In this document: positions 8,368 through 16,108 of the stretch, in pieces
How positions within the stretch are numbered: position 1 is the first letter of the stretch
Layout of the letters: each line of letters opens with the position of its first letter
Assembly: GCA_946479185.1 (NCBI GenBank)
Contig: CAMLFF010000010.1
Coordinates: 1 to 24,107, forward strand
DNA: 24,107 nucleotides
Source of the DNA: an uncultured Sphingobium sp.
GTDB lineage: Bacteria; Pseudomonadota; Alphaproteobacteria; Sphingomonadales; Sphingomonadaceae
Direction: 5' to 3'
Position numbers and translations under genes: made by a program
Notes under the pieces: generated by a model
Databases searched by the model: none
Told to the model about the DNA's origin: nothing
What the model saw: the letters and a program-made list of their open reading frames with translations, nothing else

Positions 8368-9387
8368 ATGCTTGCCAAAACCACGCTGACACTGATCTCG
8401 ACGCTGTTGCTCGGATGGGCCGCGCCGTTGCTGGCACAAGCTACGCCGGACGCGCCCGATGGGCAATTCACCATCACGCCCAGCAACCCTGACATGGCAG
8501 CCGATCCAGCCGCCTTCCAACTCAATGACCCGATGATGCCAATCGGCTTCGACACCGGCGACCGCATGACGATGCAGGTGCAGATCGCAGGCGTTGGGCC
8601 TTATCCTTTCCTCATCGACACCGGATCCCAGCGCACCATCATCGCGACCGAACTGGCACGGCATCTGGCCCTGCCCGCGCTGCCGCCGGTCGACATCATC
8701 AGCATGGCTGGCCCCGCCACCGTCCCCGCTGTGCAACTTCGCGGGCTGCGCTTTGGCGATCATGCCATCGATCAGCTGGCGGCGCTGAGCATCTCACGCG
8801 CGGACATGGGCGGGCTTGGCATCATCGGGCTGGATAGCCTGCGCGACAAAAGGCTGACGATGGATTTTGCCAAGCGCCGCATGGAGGTGAGCGAAAGCCG
8901 CCGTGCGCCGATGCGTGTGGAAGACGACATGATCGTGGTGCGGGCAAAGAGCAAGTTCGGCCAGCTCATCCTCGTCAATTCACGCGTCGATGGCGCGAAG
9001 GTGAATGTCATTCTGGATACGGGCGCCGAGTTCAGCATCGGCAATATGGCGCTCTTCCGCAGCCTCAAGCTCAAGCGGCTGGTGATCCCGCCACAGCCCA
9101 CCGTGATCACCAGCGTGACGGGCGTGGACATGCCTGCTTTGTTCACCGTGGTGCGTCGCCTGAGCATCGGCAAGGTATCGTTCGACAATGTGCCGATGGT
9201 ATTTCTGGACGCCGCACCGTTCGATCAATTGGGGCTGGGCGACAAGCCAGCGATGCTGCTCGGCATGAAGATGCTGCGCATGTTCGATCGGGTGGCAATC
9301 GACTTTGGCCACAAGCATGTCGATTTTCATCTGGCGCCCAAAGCCGATGTAGCGGCTGCGGCGTTAGGCAGCGTGAGCGCGAGATGA
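8368..9387 (+). CDS. Secreted retropepsin-like aspartyl protease with two DTG motifs
   Basis: This 339-residue protein begins with a Sec signal peptide: hydrophobic about 5-20, Ala-rich cleavage region ending Leu-Ala-Gln near 24. It then has two retropepsin-like halves. The first active-site motif is LIDTGS (82-87) and the second VILDTGA followed by Glu-Phe-Ser (214-223). Retropepsins normally carry one DTG per chain and dimerise. Two in one chain suggest an internal duplication that forms a complete pseudo-dimeric active site, as in pepsin. The predicted location is the periplasm. The start is supported by AGGAGAGGGG (8350-8359) before the ATG. It lies 62 bases after the helicase gene on the same strand. 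No substrate can be inferred. A REP-like repeat cluster follows. Confidence 0.85.
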   Translation: MLAKTTLTLISTLLLGWAAPLLAQATPDAPDGQFTITPSNPDMAADPAAFQLNDPMMPIGFDTGDRMTMQVQIAGVGPYPFLIDTGSQRTIIATELARHLALPALPPVDIISMAGPATVPAVQLRGLRFGDHAIDQLAALSISRADMGGLGIIGLDSLRDKRLTMDFAKRRMEVSESRRAPMRVEDDMIVVRAKSKFGQLILVNSRVDGAKVNVILDTGAEFSIGNMALFRSLKLKRLVIPPQPTVITSVTGVDMPALFTVVRRLSIGKVSFDNVPMVFLDAAPFDQLGLGDKPAMLLGMKMLRMFDRVAIDFGHKHVDFHLAPKADVAAAALGSVSAR

Positions 9388-9410
9388 CGGCATTGCGGAC
9401 GTTCCTTCGG

Positions 9411-9572
9411 CCTTCTCCCTGAGAGAGAAGGATACGCAGCCTTGCCGCCGTCTGGCGGTTAGGCGAAGTTGGATGAGGGGTGATCTTCAGTCGCGCTGTC
9501 GCCCCCTCACCCAGCTTCCACTATGCAGCAAGCTGCCAAGTCTGCGCAGTCCTCTCCCTCAGGGAGAGGACT
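9411..9572. repeat. REP-like intergenic inverted repeats
   Basis: The gap between the aspartyl protease and trhO (9388-9593) holds no gene. It contains a 7-bp hairpin CCTTCTC/GAGAAGG (9411-9417/9425-9431) and a perfect 12-bp inverted repeat around a single base (AGTCCTCTCCCT at 9548-9559, AGGGAGAGGACT at 9561-9572). Between them lie two related opposed words, GGATGAGGGGTG and CCCCCTCACCCAGC. This matches the style of dispersed extragenic palindromes in many sphingomonad and other proteobacterial genomes. It may help terminate transcripts of the two convergent genes, though there is no T-run. Confidence 0.6.
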
Positions 9573-9593
9573 TAAACGGGAGACCACCCATCC

Positions 9594-10436
9594 TCAGTCA
9601 GCCACATCAATGCAACGACCGCACTCCTGCGGTGAGATGCCACCATCAGCTGGCGGGGTAACCGGCAGGCCGCAGGTCACGCAGATCGCGGTTTTGCCCA
9701 GTTGCTCGCCATGCGTGATCGAGACGCGATCATCGAACAGGAAGCACTCGCCGCGCCACAGGCTGTCCTTCTCTTCAATCTCCGCGAGATAGGCGAGGAT
9801 GCCGCCCTTGAGGTGATAGACCTCATCAAAGCCGCGCGCCTTGGCCAGCGCTGTCGATTTCTCGCAGCGGATGCCGCCGGTGCAATACATGGCGATGCGG
9901 GGCTTGCGGCCCTCTGAGCGCCACTGCGCGGCCTGCGCATCGAACCATGCCGGGAAGGCGCCGAAGCTGCGGGTTTGCGGGTCAATCGCGCCTTCGAATT
10001 GCCCGATCTCGATCTCATAATCATTGCGCGCATCAATGAGGATCGTGTCGGGATCGCTGATGAGCGCATTCCATTCCGATGGCGGCACATGGGTGCCTGC
10101 GTCATTGGCGTCGATATCCAGCTCGCCCATCGTCACAATCTCGGGCTTCACCTTGATCTTCCAGCGCACGAAGGGCTGCTCATCCGCGCCATGATCGCGG
10201 GTTTTCAAGCCCGCAAAGCCCGGCACGGCGCGCAGACGGGCAAAGGCCGCGTCCATGCCGGCGTGCGGGCCCGCAATCGTGCCGTTCACGCCCTCATGCG
10301 CCATGATGATGGAGCCGAGCAGGCCAAGCTCTTTGCCAAGCACGCGCATCTCCGCAGCCAAGGCCTGCGGATCGGGCAAAGGCGCGAAATGATAGAAGGC
10401 CGCGATGCGGATGGGGGAGGCGGAAAGATCAGTCAC
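9594..10436 (-). CDS. trhO: tRNA uridine 34 hydroxylase TrhO (rhodanese-related)
   Basis: This 280-residue YceA/TrhO-family protein catalyses oxygen-dependent hydroxylation of U34 to 5-hydroxyuridine in tRNA anticodons. An N-terminal acylphosphatase-like domain (about 10-100, with 'HEGVNGTI' near 47-54) precedes a rhodanese domain (about 120-220). The active-site loop is YCTGGIRCEKS with Cys185. A C-terminal cysteine-rich tail carries two CxxC pairs (Cys-Val-Thr-Cys and Cys-Gly-Arg-Cys). The length is typical or slightly short, as E. coli TrhO is about 350. The start is GTG at 10436, with AAAGG about 9 bases upstream on the minus strand. It diverges from pdeM across 126 bases that show no obvious operator. 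Confidence 0.93.
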   Translation of the reverse strand: MTDLSASPIRIAAFYHFAPLPDPQALAAEMRVLGKELGLLGSIIMAHEGVNGTIAGPHAGMDAAFARLRAVPGFAGLKTRDHGADEQPFVRWKIKVKPEIVTMGELDIDANDAGTHVPPSEWNALISDPDTILIDARNDYEIEIGQFEGAIDPQTRSFGAFPAWFDAQAAQWRSEGRKPRIAMYCTGGIRCEKSTALAKARGFDEVYHLKGGILAYLAEIEEKDSLWRGECFLFDDRVSITHGEQLGKTAICVTCGLPVTPPADGGISPQECGRCIDVAD

Positions 10437-10562
10437 GGCGCGGCCTTTACAGGAAGCGCGCGTGGATCGCTACTCCCGGAATCGCGGCGAAGCGATGCGG
10501 CAAGTTCCGCATTTGTTCGTTTCGCGTTGAACAGCGGCGATGATGGGGGCATAGCGAGCGGG

Positions 10563-11237
10563 ATGATCATGCCGCCATCCGCCTTCACCTTTGCCGGGCA
10601 ACATTGGCTGGCCTTGCCGCAAGGCGCGCTATTCTGGTGCGAGCGGCAGGCGCTGATCGTGGCGGACCTGCATTTCGAGAAGGCGAGCGCTTATGCGGTG
10701 CGCGGCCAGATGCTCCCGCCCTATGACAGCGCCGCGACGCTCGACGCGCTCGAGGCCGCCATCGCGATGAGCGCGCCGCGCGAGATTTGGTGCCTGGGCG
10801 ATAGCTTCCATGACATGGGCGCGGGCGAGCGCATGGCCAGCGACACGCGCGCGCGCCTGATGCGCCTGACCGGACTTTGCCGCTGGACATGGATCACCGG
10901 CAATCATGATCCTGACGCCAGCGCGGGCCTTGGCGGCGAAATATTCGACGAAGCGCTGATCGATGGCGTGATGTTGCGCCACGAGGCGCAGCGTGGCGAG
11001 AGCGGGCCAGAAATATCCGGCCATTTCCACCCGAAATGGCGGCTGAGTTTGCGCGGACGATCCGTCTCGAGACGTTGCTTCGTGATGGGCTCCAGCAAGC
11101 TGATCGTGCCAGCCTTCGGCGCGCTCACCGGCGGCCTCAATGCGAATGCTTCACCCATCCGCGCGCTCATCGGCATGGGTGGCGAGGCCCTCATCCCACT
11201 TAACGACCGCTTGCTGCGCTTCTCGATGCCAGCTTGA
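10563..11237 (+). CDS. pdeM: Ligase-associated DNA damage response endonuclease PdeM
   Basis: This 224-residue calcineurin-like metallophosphoesterase has its metal-binding blocks in order: DLHFEK (35-40), GDSFHD (79-84), GNHD (113-116) and GHFHP (153-157). The sequence and length match PdeM, the nuclease/phosphoesterase of the ligase-associated repair cassette. The cassette's helicase partner is encoded 2.3 kb upstream on the same strand. The start is one of two ATGs (10563 or 10569) after a G-rich GAGCGGG. The frame is open far upstream, but only as the antisense of trhO, so a longer product is rejected. It is followed by a 144-base gap carrying the TonB-dependent receptor promoter. Probably cytoplasmic, as there is no signal peptide. 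Confidence 0.92.
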   Translation: MIMPPSAFTFAGQHWLALPQGALFWCERQALIVADLHFEKASAYAVRGQMLPPYDSAATLDALEAAIAMSAPREIWCLGDSFHDMGAGERMASDTRARLMRLTGLCRWTWITGNHDPDASAGLGGEIFDEALIDGVMLRHEAQRGESGPEISGHFHPKWRLSLRGRSVSRRCFVMGSSKLIVPAFGALTGGLNANASPIRALIGMGGEALIPLNDRLLRFSMPA

Positions 11238-11278
11238 CGCAGCGTCAGATTAGCCACTGTCACCAAATAGCAACAGGC

Positions 11279-11292
11279 TAACGTTTACGTAA
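11279..11292 (+). promoter_or_regulatory. Candidate operator upstream of the TonB-dependent receptor
   Basis: Two ACGT cores form an imperfect dyad TAACGT-TT-ACGTAA, overlapped by the perfect 10-base palindrome TTTACGTAAA (11284-11293). It lies just upstream of the likely -35 of the receptor gene, where a regulator would act. The style resembles MerR- or LacI-family operators. The regulator is not in the window. Confidence 0.35.
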
Positions 11293-11300
11293 AAGAAGGG

Positions 11301-11330
11301 TTTTCAGTCTTAAAAAGCTTAGCCTATACT
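11301..11330 (+). promoter_or_regulatory. Promoter of the TonB-dependent receptor
   Basis: TTTTCA (11301-11306) is separated by 18 bases from TATACT (11325-11330), a five-of-six match to the -10 consensus. The local region is AT-rich compared with its surroundings. Transcription would start near 11337, giving a leader of about 45 bases. The ribosome binding site AGGAGA (11369-11374) lies 7 bases before the ATG. Confidence 0.55.
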
Positions 11331-11381
11331 TCTCTCACAACAGCGGAACCTCGCTGAAAAAGACAAGCAGGAGAGATACTG

Positions 11382-14216
11382 ATGAAAAGCTCTTCAATCT
11401 TCGCGTCGTCAAGCCTTGCCGCCCTCTTGTGTTCACTTGCAACACCCGCGCTGGCGCAGACCGATACCCAAGCCACGGACAGCGCTGCGCCTCAATCCGA
11501 GGAAGTGAACGCAGGCGATATCATCGTCACGGCGACCCGGCGCGCAAGTCCGCTCTCCACAGTGCCAATTGCGGTTTCGGCCGTCTCCGCGGCATCGCTG
11601 CAGAACAGCGGTGCGAACGATATTCGCCAGCTCAACCAGCTGGCCCCTTCCCTGCTCGTCTCCTCCACCGGATCGGAAGCCAATGGCGCGGCCCGCATTC
11701 GCGGCGTGGGCACGGTGGGCGATAATCCCGGCCTTGAAAGCTCGGTCGCGGTGTTCATCGATGGCGTGTATCGCTCGCGCACCGGCGCTGGCCTCTCCGA
11801 CCTTGGCGAGATTGAGCGCATCGAGGTACTGCGCGGCCCGCAGGGCACGCTCTTTGGCCGCAATGCCTCGGCAGGCCTGCTCAACATCGTCAGCAAATCG
11901 CCTAGCTTCACGCTCGGCGGCAGCGGCGAGATCACCTATGGCAATTACAATTTCTGGCGCGCCTCTGCCCGCGTGACCGGGCCGATTACCGAGACGGTCG
12001 CCGCGAGCATCGATGGCGTCTATTCCAAGCGCGATGGCTTTTTCGATGTGGTCGATGGCACCGGCGCCAAGGTCGGCGAGACCAATGACCGCAACCGCTA
12101 TTTCGTGCGCGGGCAATTGCTCATCGAGCCTTCCAGCGATTTCTCGATTCGGCTGATCGGCGATTACACCAAGCGCGATGAAAGCTGCTGCGGCGCGGTG
12201 TTCATTGATACGGGCGAGGAAGTGGGCAGCAGCCCGATCAATTATACGCAGAACGCCACCAACCGGATCGTCACCATCCTGAGCGCGCTCGGCACCACCT
12301 TCCCCAATGGCCCCTCGCCTTATGCGCAGGATCCCTATCAGCGGAATGTGAGCGTCACGGCTGGTCGCAACTATGTGAGCGACCTGACCGACTGGGGTCT
12401 CTCGGGCGAAGTGAATTTCAGCCTTGGCGAAACCAAGGTGACAAGCATCACAGCCTATCGCGATTATAAATCCGCCGATTATGGCGATTATGATTATGCG
12501 ACGGCCGATCTCCTCTATCGTGACCCCAACACCTTCCGCCAGTTCCGCACCTTCACGCAGGAATTGCGCGTGCAAGGCTCGGCCTTTGGCGGGATGCTTG
12601 ATTGGCTCGTCGGCGGCTATTACGCCAATGAGAAGCTGACCCTGCGCGACAATATCCGCTTCGGGCAGGATTATGGCCGCTTTGCCGCCTGCCGCCTGAT
12701 GGCGGGCGCTGGTAGCACGAGCAATCTCTCGCCTGCGCAGCTGAGCCTGTGCGGTCGGGCGATCGACGGCAATGCCTTGACGCCCGACGTCGGCAATCTA
12801 ATCGCGGCGACGCAAGGCAGCATCAATGCCGCTTTGACGCCTGCCGTTGGCGGAACGCAGGCAGGCCTCATCTCGGGTGGACTTGGTGCTGGCCTGACGG
12901 CACTCGCCAACCTGCCATCAGGCGCGGGCGATACGGACACGCGCTACTTCCAGAAGAGCGAGAATTGGGCGCTGTTCACGCATAATATCGTGCACATTAC
13001 CGATAAGCTCGAGCTGACCCTGGGCCTGCGCTACACCCATGAGAGCAAGCGCTTCACCGCTGATCTCAACAATAACAACGCAACCTGCGCAGCGCTTCAG
13101 GCCTCCAGCCTGCCAACTCTGGCCAGCACTGCCCAACTGGGTTCGGCAGCGGCGTTGGCCGGCGGCATCCTCACGCTGGCCTGCCTTGGCAATTCCAGCA
13201 CGGGGTTGAACAGCCTCGATCTGCAGGATCGCTACAGTGAGGGCCAGTTCTCCGGCACCGCCGTGCTTTCCTACCAAGTGACCAACGACCTGATGGTCTA
13301 TGGCGGCTATTCGCGCGGCTATAAGGCAGGCGGCTATAATCTCGATCGCTTCGAGCTGGGCAATACCGGCGTATCGCCTAGCATCTCGCCAATCACTTAT
13401 TTCCGCCCCCGCACAAATGCCGATGCGGCATCGCTTGGTTTTGGCGCAGAGACGGTGGATGCCTTCGAGGTCGGCGTGAAGCTGAGCAGGCGCCATTGGG
13501 GCGTGAATGCTGCGGCGTTCCGTCAGGAGTTCACCAACTTCCAGCTCAACACCTTCAACGGCACCAGCTTTGTCGTGCAGAACATCAACGGCTGCCAGAG
13601 CGCAAAGGCGGCCAATGGCACCTGTGCCGAGACGAAGCCGGGCCTCGTCAGCCAGGGTATCGAGCTGGAGGCCTATGTCTCCCCGGTGCCATCGCTGCGA
13701 GCAACCGCTGGGCTGACTTACGCCAAGGCCCATTTTGCGGACCTTCTGGTCGGCAGCAAGGATGGCGCGACACCGCTCGATCCCGCGCTATTCCTGCTCG
13801 AAGGGCAGGATAACAGCAACGCCCCGCGTTGGGTGACGACGGCCAGCATCGCCTGGACGCCAGAGCTTGGCAGCAGCGGCCTCTCCGGTCTCGTCTATGT
13901 CGATACGCGCATGACCGGCGACTATAACACCGGATCGGACCTCTACCCCGAGAAGGAGCAGGACGGCTATCTGATCACCAATGCCCGCATCGGTCTGCGT
14001 GGGCCAAATCAGGCTTGGGCGATCGAGCTATGGGCGCAGAACCTGTTCCAGAGCGATTATACGCAGGTGGCGTTCAACAGCCCGCTGCAAAGCTCCAGCC
14101 CGAACAACCAATCGACCGCGCAGCTTGGGCGCTTTGGCACGATGAGCAACCAGCTCTTCTCGGCCTATCTCGCCGAGCCACGCACCTTCGGCGTGACGGT
14201 GCGCGGGAAGTTCTGA
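11382..14216 (+). CDS. TonB-dependent outer membrane receptor, substrate unknown
   Basis: This 944-residue protein has a signal peptide (1-26, ending Ala-Leu-Ala-Gln) and a TonB-box-like Asp-Ile-Ile-Val-Thr-Ala (46-51). A plug domain follows (about 60-170, with 'VFIDGVYRSR' and 'RIEVLRGPQGTLFGRNASAG'), then a 22-strand-type barrel ending in terminal Phe. It actively imports a ligand with energy from TonB-ExbBD. Sphingomonad receptors of this class take up plant or aromatic compounds, sugars or siderophores; nothing here tells which. Two cysteine-bearing loops stand out: Cys-Cys near 269 and a long Gly/Ala-rich insert around 435-515 with paired cysteines. It has its own promoter and terminator and no codirectional neighbour, so it is probably a single-gene unit. 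Confidence 0.93.
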   Translation: MKSSSIFASSSLAALLCSLATPALAQTDTQATDSAAPQSEEVNAGDIIVTATRRASPLSTVPIAVSAVSAASLQNSGANDIRQLNQLAPSLLVSSTGSEANGAARIRGVGTVGDNPGLESSVAVFIDGVYRSRTGAGLSDLGEIERIEVLRGPQGTLFGRNASAGLLNIVSKSPSFTLGGSGEITYGNYNFWRASARVTGPITETVAASIDGVYSKRDGFFDVVDGTGAKVGETNDRNRYFVRGQLLIEPSSDFSIRLIGDYTKRDESCCGAVFIDTGEEVGSSPINYTQNATNRIVTILSALGTTFPNGPSPYAQDPYQRNVSVTAGRNYVSDLTDWGLSGEVNFSLGETKVTSITAYRDYKSADYGDYDYATADLLYRDPNTFRQFRTFTQELRVQGSAFGGMLDWLVGGYYANEKLTLRDNIRFGQDYGRFAACRLMAGAGSTSNLSPAQLSLCGRAIDGNALTPDVGNLIAATQGSINAALTPAVGGTQAGLISGGLGAGLTALANLPSGAGDTDTRYFQKSENWALFTHNIVHITDKLELTLGLRYTHESKRFTADLNNNNATCAALQASSLPTLASTAQLGSAAALAGGILTLACLGNSSTGLNSLDLQDRYSEGQFSGTAVLSYQVTNDLMVYGGYSRGYKAGGYNLDRFELGNTGVSPSISPITYFRPRTNADAASLGFGAETVDAFEVGVKLSRRHWGVNAAAFRQEFTNFQLNTFNGTSFVVQNINGCQSAKAANGTCAETKPGLVSQGIELEAYVSPVPSLRATAGLTYAKAHFADLLVGSKDGATPLDPALFLLEGQDNSNAPRWVTTASIAWTPELGSSGLSGLVYVDTRMTGDYNTGSDLYPEKEQDGYLITNARIGLRGPNQAWAIELWAQNLFQSDYTQVAFNSPLQSSSPNNQSTAQLGRFGTMSNQLFSAYLAEPRTFGVTVRGKF

Positions 14217-14244
14217 TTTTTCGGGACTGAGCGTGAAATGATTG

Positions 14245-14276
14245 AACCGCCTCGGCGAGCGCCGGGGCGGTTTTTT
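14245..14276 (+). terminator. Intrinsic terminator of the TonB-dependent receptor gene
   Basis: An 11-bp GC-rich hairpin (ACCGCCTCGGC paired with GCCGGGGCGGT, one T-G wobble, loop GAGC) is followed by six T residues (14271-14276). It begins 29 bases after the receptor stop and ends 9 bases before the stop of the convergent metallopeptidase gene. Confidence 0.88.
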
Positions 14277-14285
14277 ATGCGCGCC

Positions 14286-14999
14286 TTAAGCCGTGTAGCG
14301 ATGCAGCCCGCGCCCATCACTGCGCAGCCATGCACGCGCCGGATCCGGGTCCACGGGCGAGATAGCACGGACGAGCGCATGAAAATCCGGGCCGTGGTGC
14401 ATGTGCCGCAAATGCGCGACCTCGTGCGCAACCGTGGCGATGCGCACATGCGGCGGCGCAAGGATGAGCCGCCAGCTATAGCGGATATCGCCCTGCGCCG
14501 AGCAACTGCCCCAGCGCGAGCGCGGATCGCCGATGGAAACGGCACCCAGCGGAAGGTTATGGCGCGCGGCAAGATCGATCGTCTCACGCGCCAGCACGGC
14601 TTTCGCCTGCACCTTGAGCCAGCGTAGCACCCGCGCCCCCACATGATCATCTGGGCCGCCGACGAGCAATTGCCCATCTTCAACCTGAACCATCCGCCCC
14701 GGCCTGCCCGTCCCAACGATCAGCAGCGGCTCGCCCTCAACAGGCACCTGCACGCCATGCTCCAGCGCCACGAGGCTGCCCATCTGATTGCGCTGCCCCT
14801 CGACCCAGCCGGATTGCTCGCGCACCCAATCGAGCGCGTGACGCAGCGATGCGCGGGCGGGGATGGTGAGCAAGGCGCGATCGCCGATGCCATCAAAGCG
14901 CAGCTTCATGCGCCGCGCGCTGCCATGACGCTGCACGATGAGCGCGATCGCCGCGCCATCCGCCAGCGTCAGGCTGTGCTCAGAGCGGGCGTTCGACAA
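14286..14999 (-). CDS. YgjP-like M48-family metallopeptidase (DUF45/WLM-type)
   Basis: This zinc metallopeptidase-like protein has the HEVAH motif (192-196), a further His-His at about 201-202 in 'HMHHGPDF' and the family hallmark Arg-Trp-Gly-Ser-Cys (162-166). These define the COG1451/YgjP group, related to SprT and WLM proteases. The frame has no ATG or GTG in the right place. The first ATG (14909) would cut into the conserved N-terminal strand, and an ATG-like start at 15173 lies inside the upstream gene. I therefore place the start at TTG 14999, preceded by GGAAAA; this gives 237 residues and a 20-base overlap with the upstream YcgN-like gene, which points to translational coupling. Cytoplasmic, no signal peptide. 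Substrates are unknown. Last gene of the minus-strand run. Confidence 0.85.
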   Translation of the reverse strand: MSNARSEHSLTLADGAAIALIVQRHGSARRMKLRFDGIGDRALLTIPARASLRHALDWVREQSGWVEGQRNQMGSLVALEHGVQVPVEGEPLLIVGTGRPGRMVQVEDGQLLVGGPDDHVGARVLRWLKVQAKAVLARETIDLAARHNLPLGAVSIGDPRSRWGSCSAQGDIRYSWRLILAPPHVRIATVAHEVAHLRHMHHGPDFHALVRAISPVDPDPARAWLRSDGRGLHRYTA

Positions 15000-15405
15000 T
15001 GTGATTTTCCAGATCGCCGGCCAGCGTCTCGGAGATTGTCCAACCGCGCACGCTGTGACCCTCGCGGTGAACCGTCTCGCGATCACCCGAGATGAGATAA
15101 TGCCAGTCCGGCAGTGGCTGGCCATCGGCCCGCAGGCGATAGGCGCAGGTCTGCGGCAGCCAGGCAATCTCATCGAGCTTGCCCAAGGTCAGCCGCAAGC
15201 AATCCGGCACAAAGGCACGGCGCTGGCGATAATTGCTGCACTGGGCGGTCTCGCGATCCAGCAGGCGGCAAGCGACATTGGTGGCGTAGATGCGCCCCGT
15301 TTCCTCATCCTCCACCTTGTGCAGGCAGCATTTGCCGCAGCCATCGCACAAGGCTTCCCATTGCGCACGGTCAAGCGAGGCGAGCGGTTGTTCCCAAAAA
15401 TTCAT
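14980..15405 (-). CDS. YcgN-family cysteine-cluster protein (UPF0260)
   Basis: This 141-residue protein has conserved cysteines in CxxCxxCC (20, 23, 26, 27), then Cys46, Cys56, Cys69 and Cys87. This is the YkgJ/YcgN cysteine-cluster pattern, believed to bind Zn2+ or an Fe-S cluster. The biochemical role is unknown. The ATG overlaps the stop of the SCO gene in a 4-base ATGA (15402-15405), a classic coupling arrangement. Its own end overlaps the metallopeptidase start. UPF0260 members are often found next to unrelated housekeeping genes, so context gives little on function. The neighbouring copper-delivery-type SCO protein makes a metal-related role tempting, but that is inference. Confidence 0.9.
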   Translation of the reverse strand: MNFWEQPLASLDRAQWEALCDGCGKCCLHKVEDEETGRIYATNVACRLLDRETAQCSNYRQRRAFVPDCLRLTLGKLDEIAWLPQTCAYRLRADGQPLPDWHYLISGDRETVHREGHSVRGWTISETLAGDLENHIVERPL

Positions 15406-16034
15406 CGTACATATTGCTCGAGGAAATCGCGCACCGCCTGCGCGGAGGCCTGATCGGGATTGCCGAGATCATCGACCGGCACGAGCGCGATCGGCTTGCC
15501 ATCCGGCCCGAAGAGGAACGGCGTGCGCGTGTGGTTGACGAGATAATCCTGCGTCGCCTTCTCATCGCCCTCTTTGCCCGCAACGACGACGAACGCCTTC
15601 TTCACCGCCTCGATCTGCTCCGGCGTGCCGGTGAGTCCGATGAGTTTGGGGTGGAAGGCCGCCACATAGGTCTTGATCACCGCTGGCGTATCGCGCTGCG
15701 GATCGACCGTGATGAAGATCGGCTGAATCTTCGCCGCCGTTTCCGGGGCGCTTTTCTCCAGCAGACGATAGCCCGCCATGATGCGATTGAGATCGAGCGG
15801 GCACACATCCGGGCAATAGGTGTAGCCGAAATAGACGATGCGATATTTGCCCGCAAAATCTGCCCAGCGCACAGTCTTGCCATTCTGGTCGGTCAGCGTG
15901 AAATCGCCGCCGATCCGCGCGCCAACGAGATTGCCTTCCGCAGGCAGCGCGGCATTATCGCTCTGGCCGGGCTGGCACGCTGCGAGCAGCAAGCCCGTGC
16001 AAAGGATGAAGAATTTTTTACAGGCTTTATTCAT
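15402..16034 (-). CDS. SCO1/SenC-family lipoprotein (copper chaperone-type)
   Basis: This 210-residue thioredoxin-fold protein has a lipoprotein signal: Met-Asn-Lys-Ala-Cys-Lys-Lys, a hydrophobic stretch, then the lipobox Leu-Ala-Ala-Cys with Cys20. The copper site is complete: CPDVC (Cys74, Cys78) and the distal His168 in 'VNHTR'. SCO proteins deliver Cu(I) to the CuA centre of cytochrome c oxidase or reduce its cysteines. The product is periplasmic and membrane-anchored. The preferred start is ATG 16034, which begins the lipoprotein n-region; ATG 16049 would add five residues. It is the first gene of a run with the YcgN-like and metallopeptidase genes and diverges from the ankyrin gene. No oxidase genes are in the window. 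Confidence 0.92.
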   Translation of the reverse strand: MNKACKKFFILCTGLLLAACQPGQSDNAALPAEGNLVGARIGGDFTLTDQNGKTVRWADFAGKYRIVYFGYTYCPDVCPLDLNRIMAGYRLLEKSAPETAAKIQPIFITVDPQRDTPAVIKTYVAAFHPKLIGLTGTPEQIEAVKKAFVVVAGKEGDEKATQDYLVNHTRTPFLFGPDGKPIALVPVDDLGNPDQASAQAVRDFLEQYVR

Positions 16035-16108
16035 GACATGGCCAGCCATGCCCTGCTATCGGAACAAGCGCAACAGCTAGAGCCAGCAGCGCACAGGGGG
16101 ATAGACTC

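Noticed and set aside
9975..10562. Upstream extension of the pdeM frame by 196 codons
   Set aside because: The extension is the antisense of trhO. PdeM proteins are about 220 residues and the conserved strand begins just after the ATG at 10563.
11433..12575. 380-codon minus-strand frame across the TonB-dependent receptor
   Set aside because: Antisense shadow of a well-supported receptor gene; composition is typical of complement-strand translation.
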